In this document: positions 50,614-58,775 of the stretch, piece by piece
Layout: the number at the start of each line of letters is the position of its first letter
How positions within the stretch are numbered: the stretch's first letter is position 1
DNA from: IDS-8 sp964607425
Lineage (GTDB): Bacteria > Pseudomonadota > Gammaproteobacteria > Steroidobacterales > Woeseiaceae
NCBI GenBank assembly: GCA_964607425.1
Contig: CAZSKQ010000010.1
Span: 1-59,444 of the forward strand
Reading direction: 5' to 3'
Length of the DNA stretch: 59,444 bases
Notes under the pieces: generated by a model
Databases searched by the model: none
Seen by the model: the letters and a program-made list of their open reading frames with translations, nothing else
What the model was told of the DNA's origin: nothing
Program-made: the position numbers and the translations under genes

Positions 50614-51552
50614 TCACCTGGGGCGTCTCGCGAGCGCGTCCTGGAGCCTCCGTACCGGGTCTTCCGCGGTCGACAACGGCAGCAGGTGCAGGCCGTAGCG
50701 GCGGCAGAACGCATCCAGCGCCTGCTCACGCTGCAGGAACGCTTCCCGGTAATCGGCGCGGGCGGCGCGCCCGAACGTATCGATCGACATCTCTCCCTCG
50801 CGGCTGACCACCCGGTAGTGCCCGGGCGGCGGCAACTGGCGCTCAAGGGGATCGCTCACGAACACGGCCATCACCTCGCTGTGCCGCGCGACCCCAGAAA
50901 GGTAAGACTGCGCCGCGCGCGAAAAATCCGTGAAGTCGCTCAACACTATCGCCAGCGCACCCGGTCGGGCCACGTGTTTCAACGCCGCCATCGCCTGTGT
51001 CAGCGGCGGCTCCCCCGGTACCGCGGATGCCCCCGGGCCGGACGCCCAGTCCGGGTGCTCCGCGAGCTGGTGCACGAAGCGCAGGGCCGCCTGCCGGCCG
51101 AGCCGCGGCTTCACCTCGCGCTGTGCCCTGTCGCCGAAGATCAGGCCGCCCAGCCGGTCCCCGCGGTGATGCGCCGCCCACGCGAGCAGCGCGGCCGCGC
51201 GGCTGGCCGCCACCGACTTGTAGCATCCCTGCGTCGCGAAATGCATGGAGCTGCGCAAATCCACCACCACCAGCACCGGGCGTTCGCGCTCTTCCCGGAA
51301 CAACTTCGTGTAGGCGGTCGTGCTGCGTGCCGTCACCCGCCAGTCGATGTTGCGGGGATCGTCTCCCGGCTGGTAGGGCCGCGACTCGTCGAACTCCATG
51401 CCGCGGCCGCGGAAGCGCGAGACGTACGCGCCTGTGGTGAGCGAGTTCACCCGCAGCACGTCCAGCGCCACCAGCTTCGCCGGACCGGCGAGGCGAATCA
51501 GCTCGGGCTGGGTGACGGTAACGGGGGACGTCGGCGCTTCGGCGTGGTTCAT
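50614..51552 (-). CDS. DUF58 domain protein of the MoxR/Bat operon
   Basis: A 312-residue cytoplasmic protein with the DUF58 signature GRGMEFDESRPYQPGDDPRN and IDWRVTARST (about 50-75) and a VWA-like fold (VVVDLRSSMHFATQG, about 95). DUF58 proteins work with MoxR AAA+ ATPases. Here it is separated from moxR by 587 bases of repeats but is on the same strand, so co-transcription is not assured. It leads the four downstream Bat genes. Confidence 0.9.
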   Translation of the reverse strand: MNHAEAPTSPVTVTQPELIRLAGPAKLVALDVLRVNSLTTGAYVSRFRGRGMEFDESRPYQPGDDPRNIDWRVTARSTTAYTKLFREERERPVLVVVDLRSSMHFATQGCYKSVAASRAAALLAWAAHHRGDRLGGLIFGDRAQREVKPRLGRQAALRFVHQLAEHPDWASGPGASAVPGEPPLTQAMAALKHVARPGALAIVLSDFTDFSRAAQSYLSGVARHSEVMAVFVSDPLERQLPPPGHYRVVSREGEMSIDTFGRAARADYREAFLQREQALDAFCRRYGLHLLPLSTAEDPVRRLQDALARRPR

Positions 51553-51606
51553 TGCCGGTTCTTACTTGAACTGGGCGATGGGGTTTGCAGGGCCTGGCTG
51601 CGTTGC

Positions 51607-51817
51607 GCGGGTGGCAGCGGCGGCGTTGAACGTCGAAGCCGGATTGACGCGGGTGGCAGCGGCGGCGTTGAACGTCGAGGGGCGGATTGACGCGGGTGGC
51701 AGCGGCGGCGTTGAACGTCGAGGGCGGATTGACGCGGGTGGCAGCGGCGGCGTTGAACGTCGAAGGCGGATTGACGTGGGTGGCAGCGGCGGGGTTGAAC
51801 ATCGAAGCCGGATTGAC
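51607..51817. repeat. Five tandem copies of a 42-bp unit
   Basis: Copies start at 51607, 51649, 51692, 51734 and 51776, each beginning GCGGGTGGCAGCGGCGGCG and ending GGATTGAC. The second copy has one extra G (43 bp), and the fifth differs at four positions. There are no spacers between the copies. The sixth start (51818) leads directly into the inverted-repeat element. Confidence 0.92.
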
Positions 51818-51930
51818 GCGGGCGGCAACACCGGCGGGGGGTGTTTGGGGGAATGGCTCCCTACGGGCCCTTTGGGCCCTGCGGTCCGCTTTATTTCCCC
51901 CAAACACCCCCCGCCGGTGCTGCCGCCCGC
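51818..51930. repeat. 113-bp element with 36-bp inverted arms
   Basis: Left arm 51818-51853 and right arm 51895-51930 match over 36 bases with one mismatch. The 41-base centre contains a second palindrome (GGGCCCTTTGGGCCC). Transcribed from moxR toward DUF58, it would form a very stable stem. It looks like a small inverted-repeat (MITE-like) element or a processing signal; no target-site duplication is obvious because the left end merges with the tandem repeat. Confidence 0.9.
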
Positions 51931-51988
51931 TCGGTGGTGGGTTCGCGGGGTTTGGCTGTGGAGCCGCGGTTGGGGGAGGGCGGGGATG

Positions 51989-52061
51989 CTGTAGGAGCGC
52001 GCAATGCGCGCGATGCCACGTTTGTCCGCCCGGGCATCGCGCGCAATGCTCGCTCCTACAG
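51989..52061. repeat. REP inverted doublet downstream of moxR
   Basis: CTGTAGGAGCGCGCAATG with CGCGCGATGCC, then a spacer ACGTTTGTCCGCCCG, then GGCATCGCGCGC and CTCGCTCCTACAG in inverse orientation. The spacer differs from that of the doublet at 37439 by only a few bases, so the doublet as a whole is a repeated unit. Confidence 0.9.
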
Positions 52062-52139
52062 TTTGGCGTCCGACGCTTTTCGTCCTGCCCGCGGGTCCGC
52101 GAAGCACGGGCACAACTCCCCTGCTGTCGCCGGCAACGA

Positions 52140-53108
52140 TCAAGGCACTCCCACGCCGTCGAGGATACGGTCGATGACGGCGTCGGCGGTGACGCCGTCG
52201 GCCTCGGCTTCAAAAGAGAGGACCAGGCGGTGCCGCAGCACGTCGGGCGCAACGGCCTGGATATCTTCCGGGCCGACGTAGTCGCGGCCGGCGAGCCAGG
52301 CGTGGGCGCGCGCGGCGCGGTCGATGCCCATGCAGGCGCGCGGGCTCGCGCCATAGAGGATCTGCCCGGCAAGGGCCTCGTTGACGACGCCAGGGTCGCG
52401 AGTGGCGACCACGATGTTGACGATGTATTGCTCGAGCTCGTCGGCAAGGTACAGGTCGAGGATTGCCCGTCGCGCCTCCATGACCGAGCTTTCCGGCAAC
52501 AGTTCCGGCGGCTGGAACGGGTCGCGCTTGCCGACCTTCGCTTCTTCGCGGTTCAGCACGAGGATGCGCCGCTCGTCCTCGACGCCGGGATAGCCGACCT
52601 TGGCGTGCAGCAGGAAACGATCGAGCTGGGCTTCCGGCAGCGGATAGGTACCTTCCTGCTCGATCGGGTTCTGCGTCGCCATCACCATGAACAGGTTCGG
52701 CAGCGTATAGGTTTTTTCGCCGACCGTAATCTGGCGTTCCTCCATCGCTTCGAGCAATGCCGACTGCACCTTCGCCGGGGCGCGGTTGATTTCGTCGGCA
52801 AGGATCAGGTTATGAAACAGCGGGCCCTCGCGGAATTCGAAACGGCCCTCCTGCGGCCGGTAGATTTCCGTACCGGTGAGGTCCGCCGGCAGCAGGTCGG
52901 GGGTGAACTGCAGGCGGTGAAAATCGCCTTCGATGCTCTCGGCAAGCACCTTGATCGCACGCGTCTTGGCCAGTCCAGGCGCGCCTTCCACCAGCAAATG
53001 CCCGTCACAAAGCAGCGCGATCAGCATGCGATTGATGAGATGCGCCTGCCCGACGATCAGCCGACTTGCGTGTTGCTCGAGTTCCTGGAATTTTTCTGTA
53101 AGGCCCAT
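52140..53108 (-). CDS. moxR: MoxR-family AAA+ ATPase
   Basis: A 322-residue cytoplasmic AAA+ ATPase. Walker A is EGAPGLAKTR (about 41-50), Walker B ILADEINRAP (about 105), and sensor 1 MVMATQNPIEQEGTYPLPEAQ (about 143). MoxR proteins act as chaperones with DUF58 and VWA partners, which all follow here in the order DUF58, DUF4381, BatA, BatB/C, BatD. The ATG at 53108 has a weak Shine-Dalgarno. Its stop is followed by the repeat region. Confidence 0.93.
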   Translation of the reverse strand: MGLTEKFQELEQHASRLIVGQAHLINRMLIALLCDGHLLVEGAPGLAKTRAIKVLAESIEGDFHRLQFTPDLLPADLTGTEIYRPQEGRFEFREGPLFHNLILADEINRAPAKVQSALLEAMEERQITVGEKTYTLPNLFMVMATQNPIEQEGTYPLPEAQLDRFLLHAKVGYPGVEDERRILVLNREEAKVGKRDPFQPPELLPESSVMEARRAILDLYLADELEQYIVNIVVATRDPGVVNEALAGQILYGASPRACMGIDRAARAHAWLAGRDYVGPEDIQAVAPDVLRHRLVLSFEAEADGVTADAVIDRILDGVGVP

Positions 53109-53227
53109 TGAAGGCTCCGGCTGGCCGAATGGCGTGCCATTTTAGTGTCCCGGCCTCCAATTAACTACGCATTCGCCCGCGCGGGTGCGTAATAATGCTT
53201 CCTTGCAACCCGCAGGATGCCGATCAG

Positions 53228-53734
53228 GTGCATAAACCGCGAGAAAACCGGCGAACCACAGTGTGGCACGGGCTGCCGGCCGCGGCGGTTTTGGCGCTCG
53301 CCGGTGTCGCGGCCGCTGCCGCCCAGGCACCCGGCGGCGATCTCGACGACGCCTTCGCGCGCGGCGCCATCGTCATCGAGGCCGGCGAGCACGCCTGTTA
53401 TCGCTTCGACGTCTACCTCGCCGAGACCGGAGCACAGCACGCGCGTGGGCTGATGTTCGTGCGCGAGCTGCCTAAGTTTACCGGCATGCTGTTCGTTTAC
53501 CCGGACTCCGCCATGCGCTCGATGTGGATGAAGAACACCTATATTCCGCTGGACATGCTGTTCATCCGTGCCGACGGCAGCGTATCGTCGATCGCGCGCG
53601 ACACCGAGCCGCGCTCGCTAGCCTCGATCCGCTCGACCGAACCGATCCGCTACGTGCTGGAGCTCAATGCGGGTTTGACCGAGGAGCTGGGCATCGGGCC
53701 GGAGAGCGTCGTCTACTTTCCGCCCGAGCCGTAG
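53228..53734 (+). CDS. Exported DUF192 family protein
   Basis: A 168-residue exported protein. A signal peptide (AAAVLALAGVAAAAAQA) precedes a DUF192 domain with AETGAQHARGLMFVREL, GMLFVYPDSAMRSMWMKNT, IPLDMLFI and VLELNAG near the end. The family is small, beta-rich and uncharacterised. The GTG at 53228 has AGGAT upstream and gives a normal n-region; an ATG at 53195 (11 more residues) is possible but has no ribosome-binding site. Confidence 0.85.
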   Translation: MHKPRENRRTTVWHGLPAAAVLALAGVAAAAAQAPGGDLDDAFARGAIVIEAGEHACYRFDVYLAETGAQHARGLMFVRELPKFTGMLFVYPDSAMRSMWMKNTYIPLDMLFIRADGSVSSIARDTEPRSLASIRSTEPIRYVLELNAGLTEELGIGPESVVYFPPEP

Positions 53735-53790
53735 AAACCGCGTCGTGCGCCGCGCGGCTGCCGGAGGAAAGCGGCCGCTCGCGGGACGCG

Positions 53791-55026
53791 CTACAGGACC
53801 GCGGCGATCGATTCGGCGAGATAGCCGACGTTGGCCCTGGTGACACCGGCCACGTTGATGCGGCTGGAATCGACCATGTAGATCGCGTACCCGGTCTTTA
53901 GCCGCTCGACCTGCGCGGGCGACAATCCGAGAAAGGAAAACATGCCGTTCCCGCTCACGAGCTGCGAGAAATCGTGCCCGGGAGCGGCGTCGAGCAGCGC
54001 GTCCCGCAGCAGCGTGCGCATGTCCGCGAGGCGCTCGCGCATGGCCGTGAGCTCCGCCAGCCAGGCGGCCCTGAGCTCGTCGTCGCCGAGAATCAGCGCG
54101 ACCGCGGCGCCGCCGTGATCCGGCGGCATCGAGTACAGGGTGCGCACGATGTTGAAGGCCTGGCTCTTCAGGGCAGCGGCACCGGCATCGTCCGCCGCGA
54201 CCAGCGACAGGCTGCCGACCCGGTCGCGGTACAACCCGAAGTTCTTGGAGCAGGATGCGGAAACGATCATCTCCGGCACCCGTTCGAAGAGGTGGCGGAT
54301 GGCGAAGGCATCCTCATCCAACCCCTTGGCCAACCCCTGGTAAGCAACGTCGATGAACGGCACCAGCCCGCGTTCGGCAATGATGCCCGCCGCCTCACGC
54401 CACTCGGCGGCGGTGAGGTCCATCCCGGTGGGGTTGTGGCAGCAGGCATGCAGCAGCACGGCGTCTCCCCGCGGAATGCGCTGCAGCATCTCGAACATCT
54501 CCTCGATGCGCACGCGCGCCTCGCCGGCGCGGTAATACGGGTACCGCTCGAGGCGGATACCGGCGCCGCCCAGCAGGGGGACGTGGTTCGCCCAGGTAGG
54601 GTCGCTGGTCCACACGCGGGCGTCCGGCCGCGCCCGCAGGATCAACCCCGCGGCGATGCGCAACGAGCCCGAACCGCCGGGGGTCTGCAGCGTGGCGATG
54701 CGCGGGTTATCGTCGCCGGCGCTCCCGAAGAGCAGCGACTGCATGCCCGCGTTGAACGCCGGCGCGCCGCCGGAGCCGACGTAGCTCTTGCTCGCCTGGT
54801 GGTCGACCAGCCGCTGCTCGGCTTTCTTGACGGCGGCGGGCACCGGGGTCTCGCCGTCGGCGTTGCGATAGACGCCGACACCGAGGTCGATCTTGTCGCG
54901 GCGCGGATCGTCGTTGTATTCCGCGATCAGCCGCAGGATGGCATCGGGCGGCAGCGGCTTCAGGTCTTCAAACAATGCGGCTCTCGCTGGAAGGTGGCGT
55001 GCGGTGGCCAGTCGTACGGGCGGCAT
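53791..55026 (-). CDS. Aromatic/aspartate aminotransferase (class I, TyrB/AspC type)
   Basis: A 411-residue PLP enzyme. KIDLGVGVYRNADGETPV (about 48) and the SASCSKNFGLYRDRVG segment with the PLP lysine (about 260) define the subgroup Ia of AspC/TyrB; HACCHNPTGMDL (about 192) and NGMFSFLGL are also typical. It transfers the amino group between aromatic or acidic amino acids and 2-oxoglutarate. The ATG at 55026 has AAGGG 7 bases upstream; a TTG at 54975 matches the usual family start better but has a weak ribosome-binding site. Confidence 0.9.
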   Translation of the reverse strand: MPPVRLATARHLPARAALFEDLKPLPPDAILRLIAEYNDDPRRDKIDLGVGVYRNADGETPVPAAVKKAEQRLVDHQASKSYVGSGGAPAFNAGMQSLLFGSAGDDNPRIATLQTPGGSGSLRIAAGLILRARPDARVWTSDPTWANHVPLLGGAGIRLERYPYYRAGEARVRIEEMFEMLQRIPRGDAVLLHACCHNPTGMDLTAAEWREAAGIIAERGLVPFIDVAYQGLAKGLDEDAFAIRHLFERVPEMIVSASCSKNFGLYRDRVGSLSLVAADDAGAAALKSQAFNIVRTLYSMPPDHGGAAVALILGDDELRAAWLAELTAMRERLADMRTLLRDALLDAAPGHDFSQLVSGNGMFSFLGLSPAQVERLKTGYAIYMVDSSRINVAGVTRANVGYLAESIAAVL

Positions 55027-55089
55027 TGGCGATCCCTTGCGTGCAGAGCGCCGTTATCGCCCGCGGGGCGGGCTGGAGACGGGGCTGGC

Positions 55090-55410
55090 TCAGTTCGGCT
55101 TCGGCGCCCAGACGGAGCACCAGCCGCTCTCGTGGACGAGCTTGCCGGGAAAGATCTGGCAGGGTCGCCATTCGCCCTCATTGGCCTGCACGAGCGCGCA
55201 GTTGGAACAATGCTGCTCCGCCGCCGGCTGCGGCCGCGACGCCGGATCGACCGTGCTCGCGTCGTGCGTGTAGCGCAGTGCCGACGCCTGGGGGCTCGCC
55301 GGATCCAGCTTCTCCATTTCCTGGGCGGCAGGGGTTCCCGGCCGGATAAAGCAGCCGGCCGCCGCGACAGCGGACAACTGGATGAACTGGCGTCTGGCAA
55401 GTTTGCTCAC
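55090..55410 (-). CDS. High-potential iron-sulfur protein (HiPIP)
   Basis: A 106-residue periplasmic electron carrier with one [4Fe-4S] cluster. A Tat signal (RRQFIQLSAVAAAG) ends near residue 30, and the cluster Cys are 68, 71, 84 and 98 (CSNC, PCQIFPG, GWCSVWAPK). HiPIPs carry electrons between bc1 complexes and terminal oxidases or reaction centres. The GTG at 55410 has a near-perfect Shine-Dalgarno (AAGGAGA). It lies upstream of the aminotransferase but is probably independently expressed. Confidence 0.93.
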   Translation of the reverse strand: MSKLARRQFIQLSAVAAAGCFIRPGTPAAQEMEKLDPASPQASALRYTHDASTVDPASRPQPAAEQHCSNCALVQANEGEWRPCQIFPGKLVHESGWCSVWAPKPN

Positions 55411-55655
55411 GGTTCTCTCCTTCGTGCGGTAACCCGGCACGTTCGTGCGATAAACCCGGCGCGGCCGCAATTTTGCGCCCCGCCGAAGCGGGCCGGGATG
55501 CCTATTCTAAGGCAAGCCGCCGAAGTGCGGCAAAATGCTTTCCCCGCATCGGAAACCGGTACTGACACCAGCTTTTCCATGCAGCGGCGTGACGATGATC
55601 ACAATCGGGATCATGAAGCATTTCGTAGCGCCGCAGCCCGGGCATACTGGATTGC

Positions 55656-57152
55656 ATGCGATCCCCGCTCCTTCAACCCGCCTGGGGCGCCCTCGCTGTT
55701 TTCCTGAGCTGCGCGGGTGCCCAGGCCGACGACCTGCACCATTACCGGATCGAGATCGACCGCTCGATGTCGCGGATGCACGTCGAGGCCCGGTTCGGGG
55801 CGTCGGTCGACGCGGTCACGGCGCGTTCGGACGATGCCGCCGCCTACCTGCTCGAGGTCCGGGACTGCGCCGACACGACGCCTATACGCCTGCGCAACCG
55901 CAGGATGCTGCTGCCGGTCGGCGGCATCCGCTGCATGACCTACACCGTCGACCTGCACGCCGCCGCCCGCCACCGCGGTTACAACGGCGTGCTCGCGCCG
56001 GGCAACGCGGTCGTGCCGCCATCGCTGTGGCTGTGGCGGCCGCGGCTGGCCGGAGGCGACGAAATCCGGATCGATTTCGATTTACCGCCCGGCATGCAGG
56101 TCGCCGTGCCGTGGCAGGCGGTAGACGCCGCGGCACATCGCTACCGCCTCACGTCCTCGCCCCAGAGCTCGAACGCGCCCGCCGTGTTCGGCGATTTCCA
56201 TTACCGCGAAGTGCAGGTACCCGGCGCAACGCTCCGGGTCAGCCTGCTCCGCGGCGACGATACCGTCGGCCACCGGCTCGGCATTACCGCTATCGAGGAA
56301 TGGTTGCGCGCGACGGCCACCGACGTGACGCTCGCGTACGGCCGCTTCCCGAATCCGTCGCCGCAGGTGGTCGTCATTCCCGCGGCGGCGGGGCGGCAGA
56401 GCGCCGTACCGTACGGGCGCGTGATCCGCGACGGCGGCGAGGCCGTCGAGTTGTTCGTCGACCTTACCCGGCCGCTGGCCGCGCTTTTCGCCGACCGGAC
56501 CGCAACGCACGAATTCAGCCACCTCATGCTGCCCTATGTCGAGCGCGAGCACCGCTGGATTTCCGAAGGCTTCGCGCAGTACTACCAGAACATCCTGCTG
56601 GCGCGCTCCGGCGCCTGCGATGCGGCAACGGCCTGGCGCGCGCTGTACGAAGGCTTCGAGCGCGGCCGCCTCTCGCGCCCGGAGCTCTCGCCGAACGCGG
56701 CGGCCGAACGCGCTATCGGCAGCGCGCGTATGAAGATCTACTGGAGCGGCGCCGCGCTAGCGCTCATGGCCGACGTCGAGCTGCGCCGGCAAAGCGGCGG
56801 CACCGAAACGCTCGACGACGTGCTCGGGCGGCTGCAGGCCTGCTGCCTGCCGTCCCCGCATGTCTGGAGCGGCCCCGAGCTCTTCGAAAAGCTCGATGCG
56901 CTGGCCAGCTACCCGGTTTTCATGTCCCTGTACCGGCGCTATGCCGATGCCGCGGGCTTCCCCGACGCGCGGCCCCTTCTCGTGCGCCTCGGCATCGACT
57001 TCGCCAACGGCGATCTCCGGTTACGCCGCGGCGAGCTGCGGGCAATCCGGGTTGCCATCACGCAGACCAACCCGGAGGCGGCTCGCTGGCGCGAACAGGT
57101 GGCAAAAGACCACCACGCGGCGGGCCCGCGCGCGGGAGCCGCCGCTCCCTGA
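55656..57152 (+). CDS. Exported gluzincin-like metalloprotease
   Basis: A 498-residue exported protein. The signal peptide ends in GAQADDLH (about 25). An N-terminal beta-rich domain (about 26-190) leads to a catalytic domain whose zinc motif is HEFSH (285-289), with the third ligand Glu in RWISEGFAQYY (about 306). This is the HExxH-x18-E spacing of M1/M61 gluzincins, with a helical C-terminal part. Length is close to M61 glycyl aminopeptidases, though those are usually longer. The substrate is unknown. Confidence 0.82.
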   Translation: MRSPLLQPAWGALAVFLSCAGAQADDLHHYRIEIDRSMSRMHVEARFGASVDAVTARSDDAAAYLLEVRDCADTTPIRLRNRRMLLPVGGIRCMTYTVDLHAAARHRGYNGVLAPGNAVVPPSLWLWRPRLAGGDEIRIDFDLPPGMQVAVPWQAVDAAAHRYRLTSSPQSSNAPAVFGDFHYREVQVPGATLRVSLLRGDDTVGHRLGITAIEEWLRATATDVTLAYGRFPNPSPQVVVIPAAAGRQSAVPYGRVIRDGGEAVELFVDLTRPLAALFADRTATHEFSHLMLPYVEREHRWISEGFAQYYQNILLARSGACDAATAWRALYEGFERGRLSRPELSPNAAAERAIGSARMKIYWSGAALALMADVELRRQSGGTETLDDVLGRLQACCLPSPHVWSGPELFEKLDALASYPVFMSLYRRYADAAGFPDARPLLVRLGIDFANGDLRLRRGELRAIRVAITQTNPEAARWREQVAKDHHAAGPRAGAAAP

Positions 57153-57180
57153 ACCCACAGGAAGGCCTTCAACCCCGCAA

Positions 57181-57210
57181 TGCAGGAGCGCGCGATGCGC
57201 GCTCCTATGG
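57181..57210. repeat. REP, single copy, upstream of fdhD
   Basis: GCAGGAGCGCGC, GAT, GCGCGCTCCTATGG: a self-complementary copy with both feet slightly changed (GCAG and CTAT). Confidence 0.8.
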
Positions 57211-57255
57211 CAACGCGTGCCGGACCGTGGCCCGCGGGACGCCCCGGCGCTTCAA

Positions 57256-57327
57256 TGCAGGAGCGCGCACTGCGCGCGATGCCCATATCGACCAACCGAG
57301 GCATCGCGCGCGGTGCGCGCTTGTATA
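57256..57327. repeat. REP inverted doublet upstream of fdhD
   Basis: A left copy (GCAGGAGCGCGCACTG, CGCGCGATGCC) and an inverted right copy (GGCATCGCGCGC, GTGCGCGC, TTGTATAC) with about 19 spacer bases. The right foot has decayed to TTGTATAC, which resembles a -10 box for fdhD (TATACT). It lies only 35 bases before the fdhD start. Confidence 0.8.
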
Positions 57328-57361
57328 CTGAACGAACAGGGCAAACGGCAGCAGGACAGAG

Positions 57362-58204
57362 ATGACGACAAACAGTCTTGCCATCGACATCGAGAAGGTG
57401 TCGGGCGACGGGCAGGTTTCACGGCGGGACGAGGTCGCGGTAGAGGAGCCGCTCGAGATCCAGCTCGTTACGGGAGACGCTTCCGGCGCCGCGGCAAAGA
57501 GCATCTCGATTACGATGCGAACGCCGGGGAACGATGCCGAGCTGGCGCTGGGCTTCCTGTTCTCCGAGGGCATCATTACCCGCGAAACCTGGATCGCCTC
57601 GATCGATCACTGCGGGGAGCCGGACCCGGAGACCGGAGTCCGAAACGTCATTCGCATCGGGCTGAACGCGGACGAAGCAGTCGATTTCGCGCGCCTCGAG
57701 CGGCACTTCTATACCACCTCGAGCTGCGGCGTCTGCGGCAAGGCCTCGCTGGACGCGCTGCGCGTCACGGGCCAGCAATCGCTGCGGCACGCCGGCACGC
57801 GTTTTCCCCGCGCCGTGCTCACGGCCCTGCCGGAGCGGCTGCGGCAGCGGCAACAGGTGTTCTCACGTACCGGCGGCCTGCACGCCGCAACGGTTTTTGG
57901 CCCAGATGGTGAGATCGTGGTCGTGCGCGAAGACGTCGGGCGGCACAATGCCGTGGATAAGGCGGTAGGCGCGCTGCTTAGGCGGCATCGCCTGCCGGCG
58001 CACGAGCTCGGGATGCTGGTTTCCGGCCGCGCCAGCTTCGAGCTCATGCAAAAAGCGCTGGTCGCCGGACTGCCGCTCCTCGCCGCCATCGGCGCGCCCT
58101 CGAGCCTCGCGGTGCAGCTCGCGCGCGAGTTCGACATGACGCTGGTCGGGTTCCTGCGCGGGGATGCGTTCAACGTCTACGCGGGCGCCGAGCGGTTGAC
58201 TTGA
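57362..58204 (+). CDS. fdhD: Formate dehydrogenase accessory sulfurtransferase FdhD
   Basis: A 280-residue cytoplasmic protein that passes sulfur from IscS to the molybdenum cofactor of formate dehydrogenase. The essential CxxC is in SSCGVCGK (about 120-127). TMRTPGNDAELALGFLFSEG, VREDVGRHNAVDKAVG and LVSGRASFELMQK are family signatures. The ATG at 57362 has AGGACAG upstream. It directly precedes fdsG, so it probably matures the enzyme encoded next. Confidence 0.95.
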   Translation: MTTNSLAIDIEKVSGDGQVSRRDEVAVEEPLEIQLVTGDASGAAAKSISITMRTPGNDAELALGFLFSEGIITRETWIASIDHCGEPDPETGVRNVIRIGLNADEAVDFARLERHFYTTSSCGVCGKASLDALRVTGQQSLRHAGTRFPRAVLTALPERLRQRQQVFSRTGGLHAATVFGPDGEIVVVREDVGRHNAVDKAVGALLRRHRLPAHELGMLVSGRASFELMQKALVAGLPLLAAIGAPSSLAVQLAREFDMTLVGFLRGDAFNVYAGAERLT

Positions 58205-58221
58205 GCCCTGCAAGGGGCACA

Positions 58222-58296
58222 CTGGAATGGGGCTTTGAAACGGGGCCACTCCCGATTCCAGCAATGGGGGTGGCCCCATTTGAGGGCCCATTCCAG
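58222..58296 (+). promoter_or_regulatory. Nested inverted repeats before fdsG
   Basis: An outer pair (CTGGAATGGGGC at 58222, GCCCATTCCAG at 58286) encloses an inner pair (GGGGCCAC at 58242, GTGGCCCC at 58270). Together they could fold into a long hairpin in the fdhD-fdsG gap, 15 bases before the fdsG start. It may be an operator or a leader structure; function is inference. Confidence 0.45.
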
Positions 58297-58310
58297 GGGG
58301 GTGACTTGCG

Positions 58311-58775
58311 ATGCCAGCGAAGTACGATAAAGAGATCGCCCGGGAGATCATAGCGAGCTTCGGCGCGAAGCCCGAGATGCTGGTGCAGATCCTGCGGGCA
58401 TTCGTCGACCGCTATTCCTATATAAGCGACGCCGCGATGCGGCAGATCGCGGACGAGCTCAACCTGTCGCGCGCCGACGTCCACGGGGCCGTCCACTTCT
58501 ATCACGACTTTCGCACGCAGCCGCCCGGCAAACGCGTGGTGAAGATCTGCCAGGCCGAGTCCTGCCAGGCGATGGGCAGCCGCGAGCTGACGGCGCATGC
58601 CGAACAGGCGCTGGGCGTGGCAATGCACGGCACTACCGCCGACGGCGAGGTCACGCTCGAGCCCGTGTACTGCCTCGGTAACTGCGCGTGCTCGCCGGCG
58701 ATAATGATCGACGAGCGGGTGTACGGTCGCATGGATGCCGGCAAGTTCGACCGGCTGGTCAAGGGGGCGGCATGA
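58311..58775 (+). CDS. fdsG: NAD-dependent formate dehydrogenase gamma subunit (FdsG/NuoE-like)
   Basis: A 154-residue [2Fe-2S] protein of the thioredoxin-like ferredoxin fold (NuoE family). The four cluster Cys are at 80 and 85 (CQAESCQAMGS) and 120 and 124 (CLGNCACSPA), giving the C-x4-C...C-x3-C pattern. N-terminal helices (RQIADELNLSRADVHGAVHFY) are as in NuoE/FdsG. A location behind fdhD and before an FdsB-type gene favours formate dehydrogenase over complex I. Its stop overlaps the next ATG (ATGA). Confidence 0.93.
   Translation: MPAKYDKEIAREIIASFGAKPEMLVQILRAFVDRYSYISDAAMRQIADELNLSRADVHGAVHFYHDFRTQPPGKRVVKICQAESCQAMGSRELTAHAEQALGVAMHGTTADGEVTLEPVYCLGNCACSPAIMIDERVYGRMDAGKFDRLVKGAA

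Larger units (their letters stand above)
51553..52139. other. Gene-free repeat region between moxR and DUF58
   Basis: 587 bases with no supportable gene. In order it holds a short leader of the DUF58 gene, five 42-bp tandem repeats, a 113-bp inverted-repeat element, about 60 unique bases, an inverted REP doublet, and about 78 bases next to the moxR stop. The minus-strand frame through the repeats reads as 14-residue periods (NAAAATRVNPPSTF) but is broken by a 43-base unit, so it is probably not translated. Confidence 0.75.

Noticed and set aside
51607..51817. CRISPR-like array at the 42-bp repeats
   Set aside because: The copies are directly adjacent with no spacers, and no cas genes are in the window; this is a simple tandem repeat.
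50843..52447. Long minus-strand open frame through the DUF58 gene and the repeats (14-residue periods)
   Set aside because: It runs in the wrong frame through the well-supported DUF58 and moxR genes, and one 43-base repeat unit shifts its frame. It is a GC-rich shadow frame.
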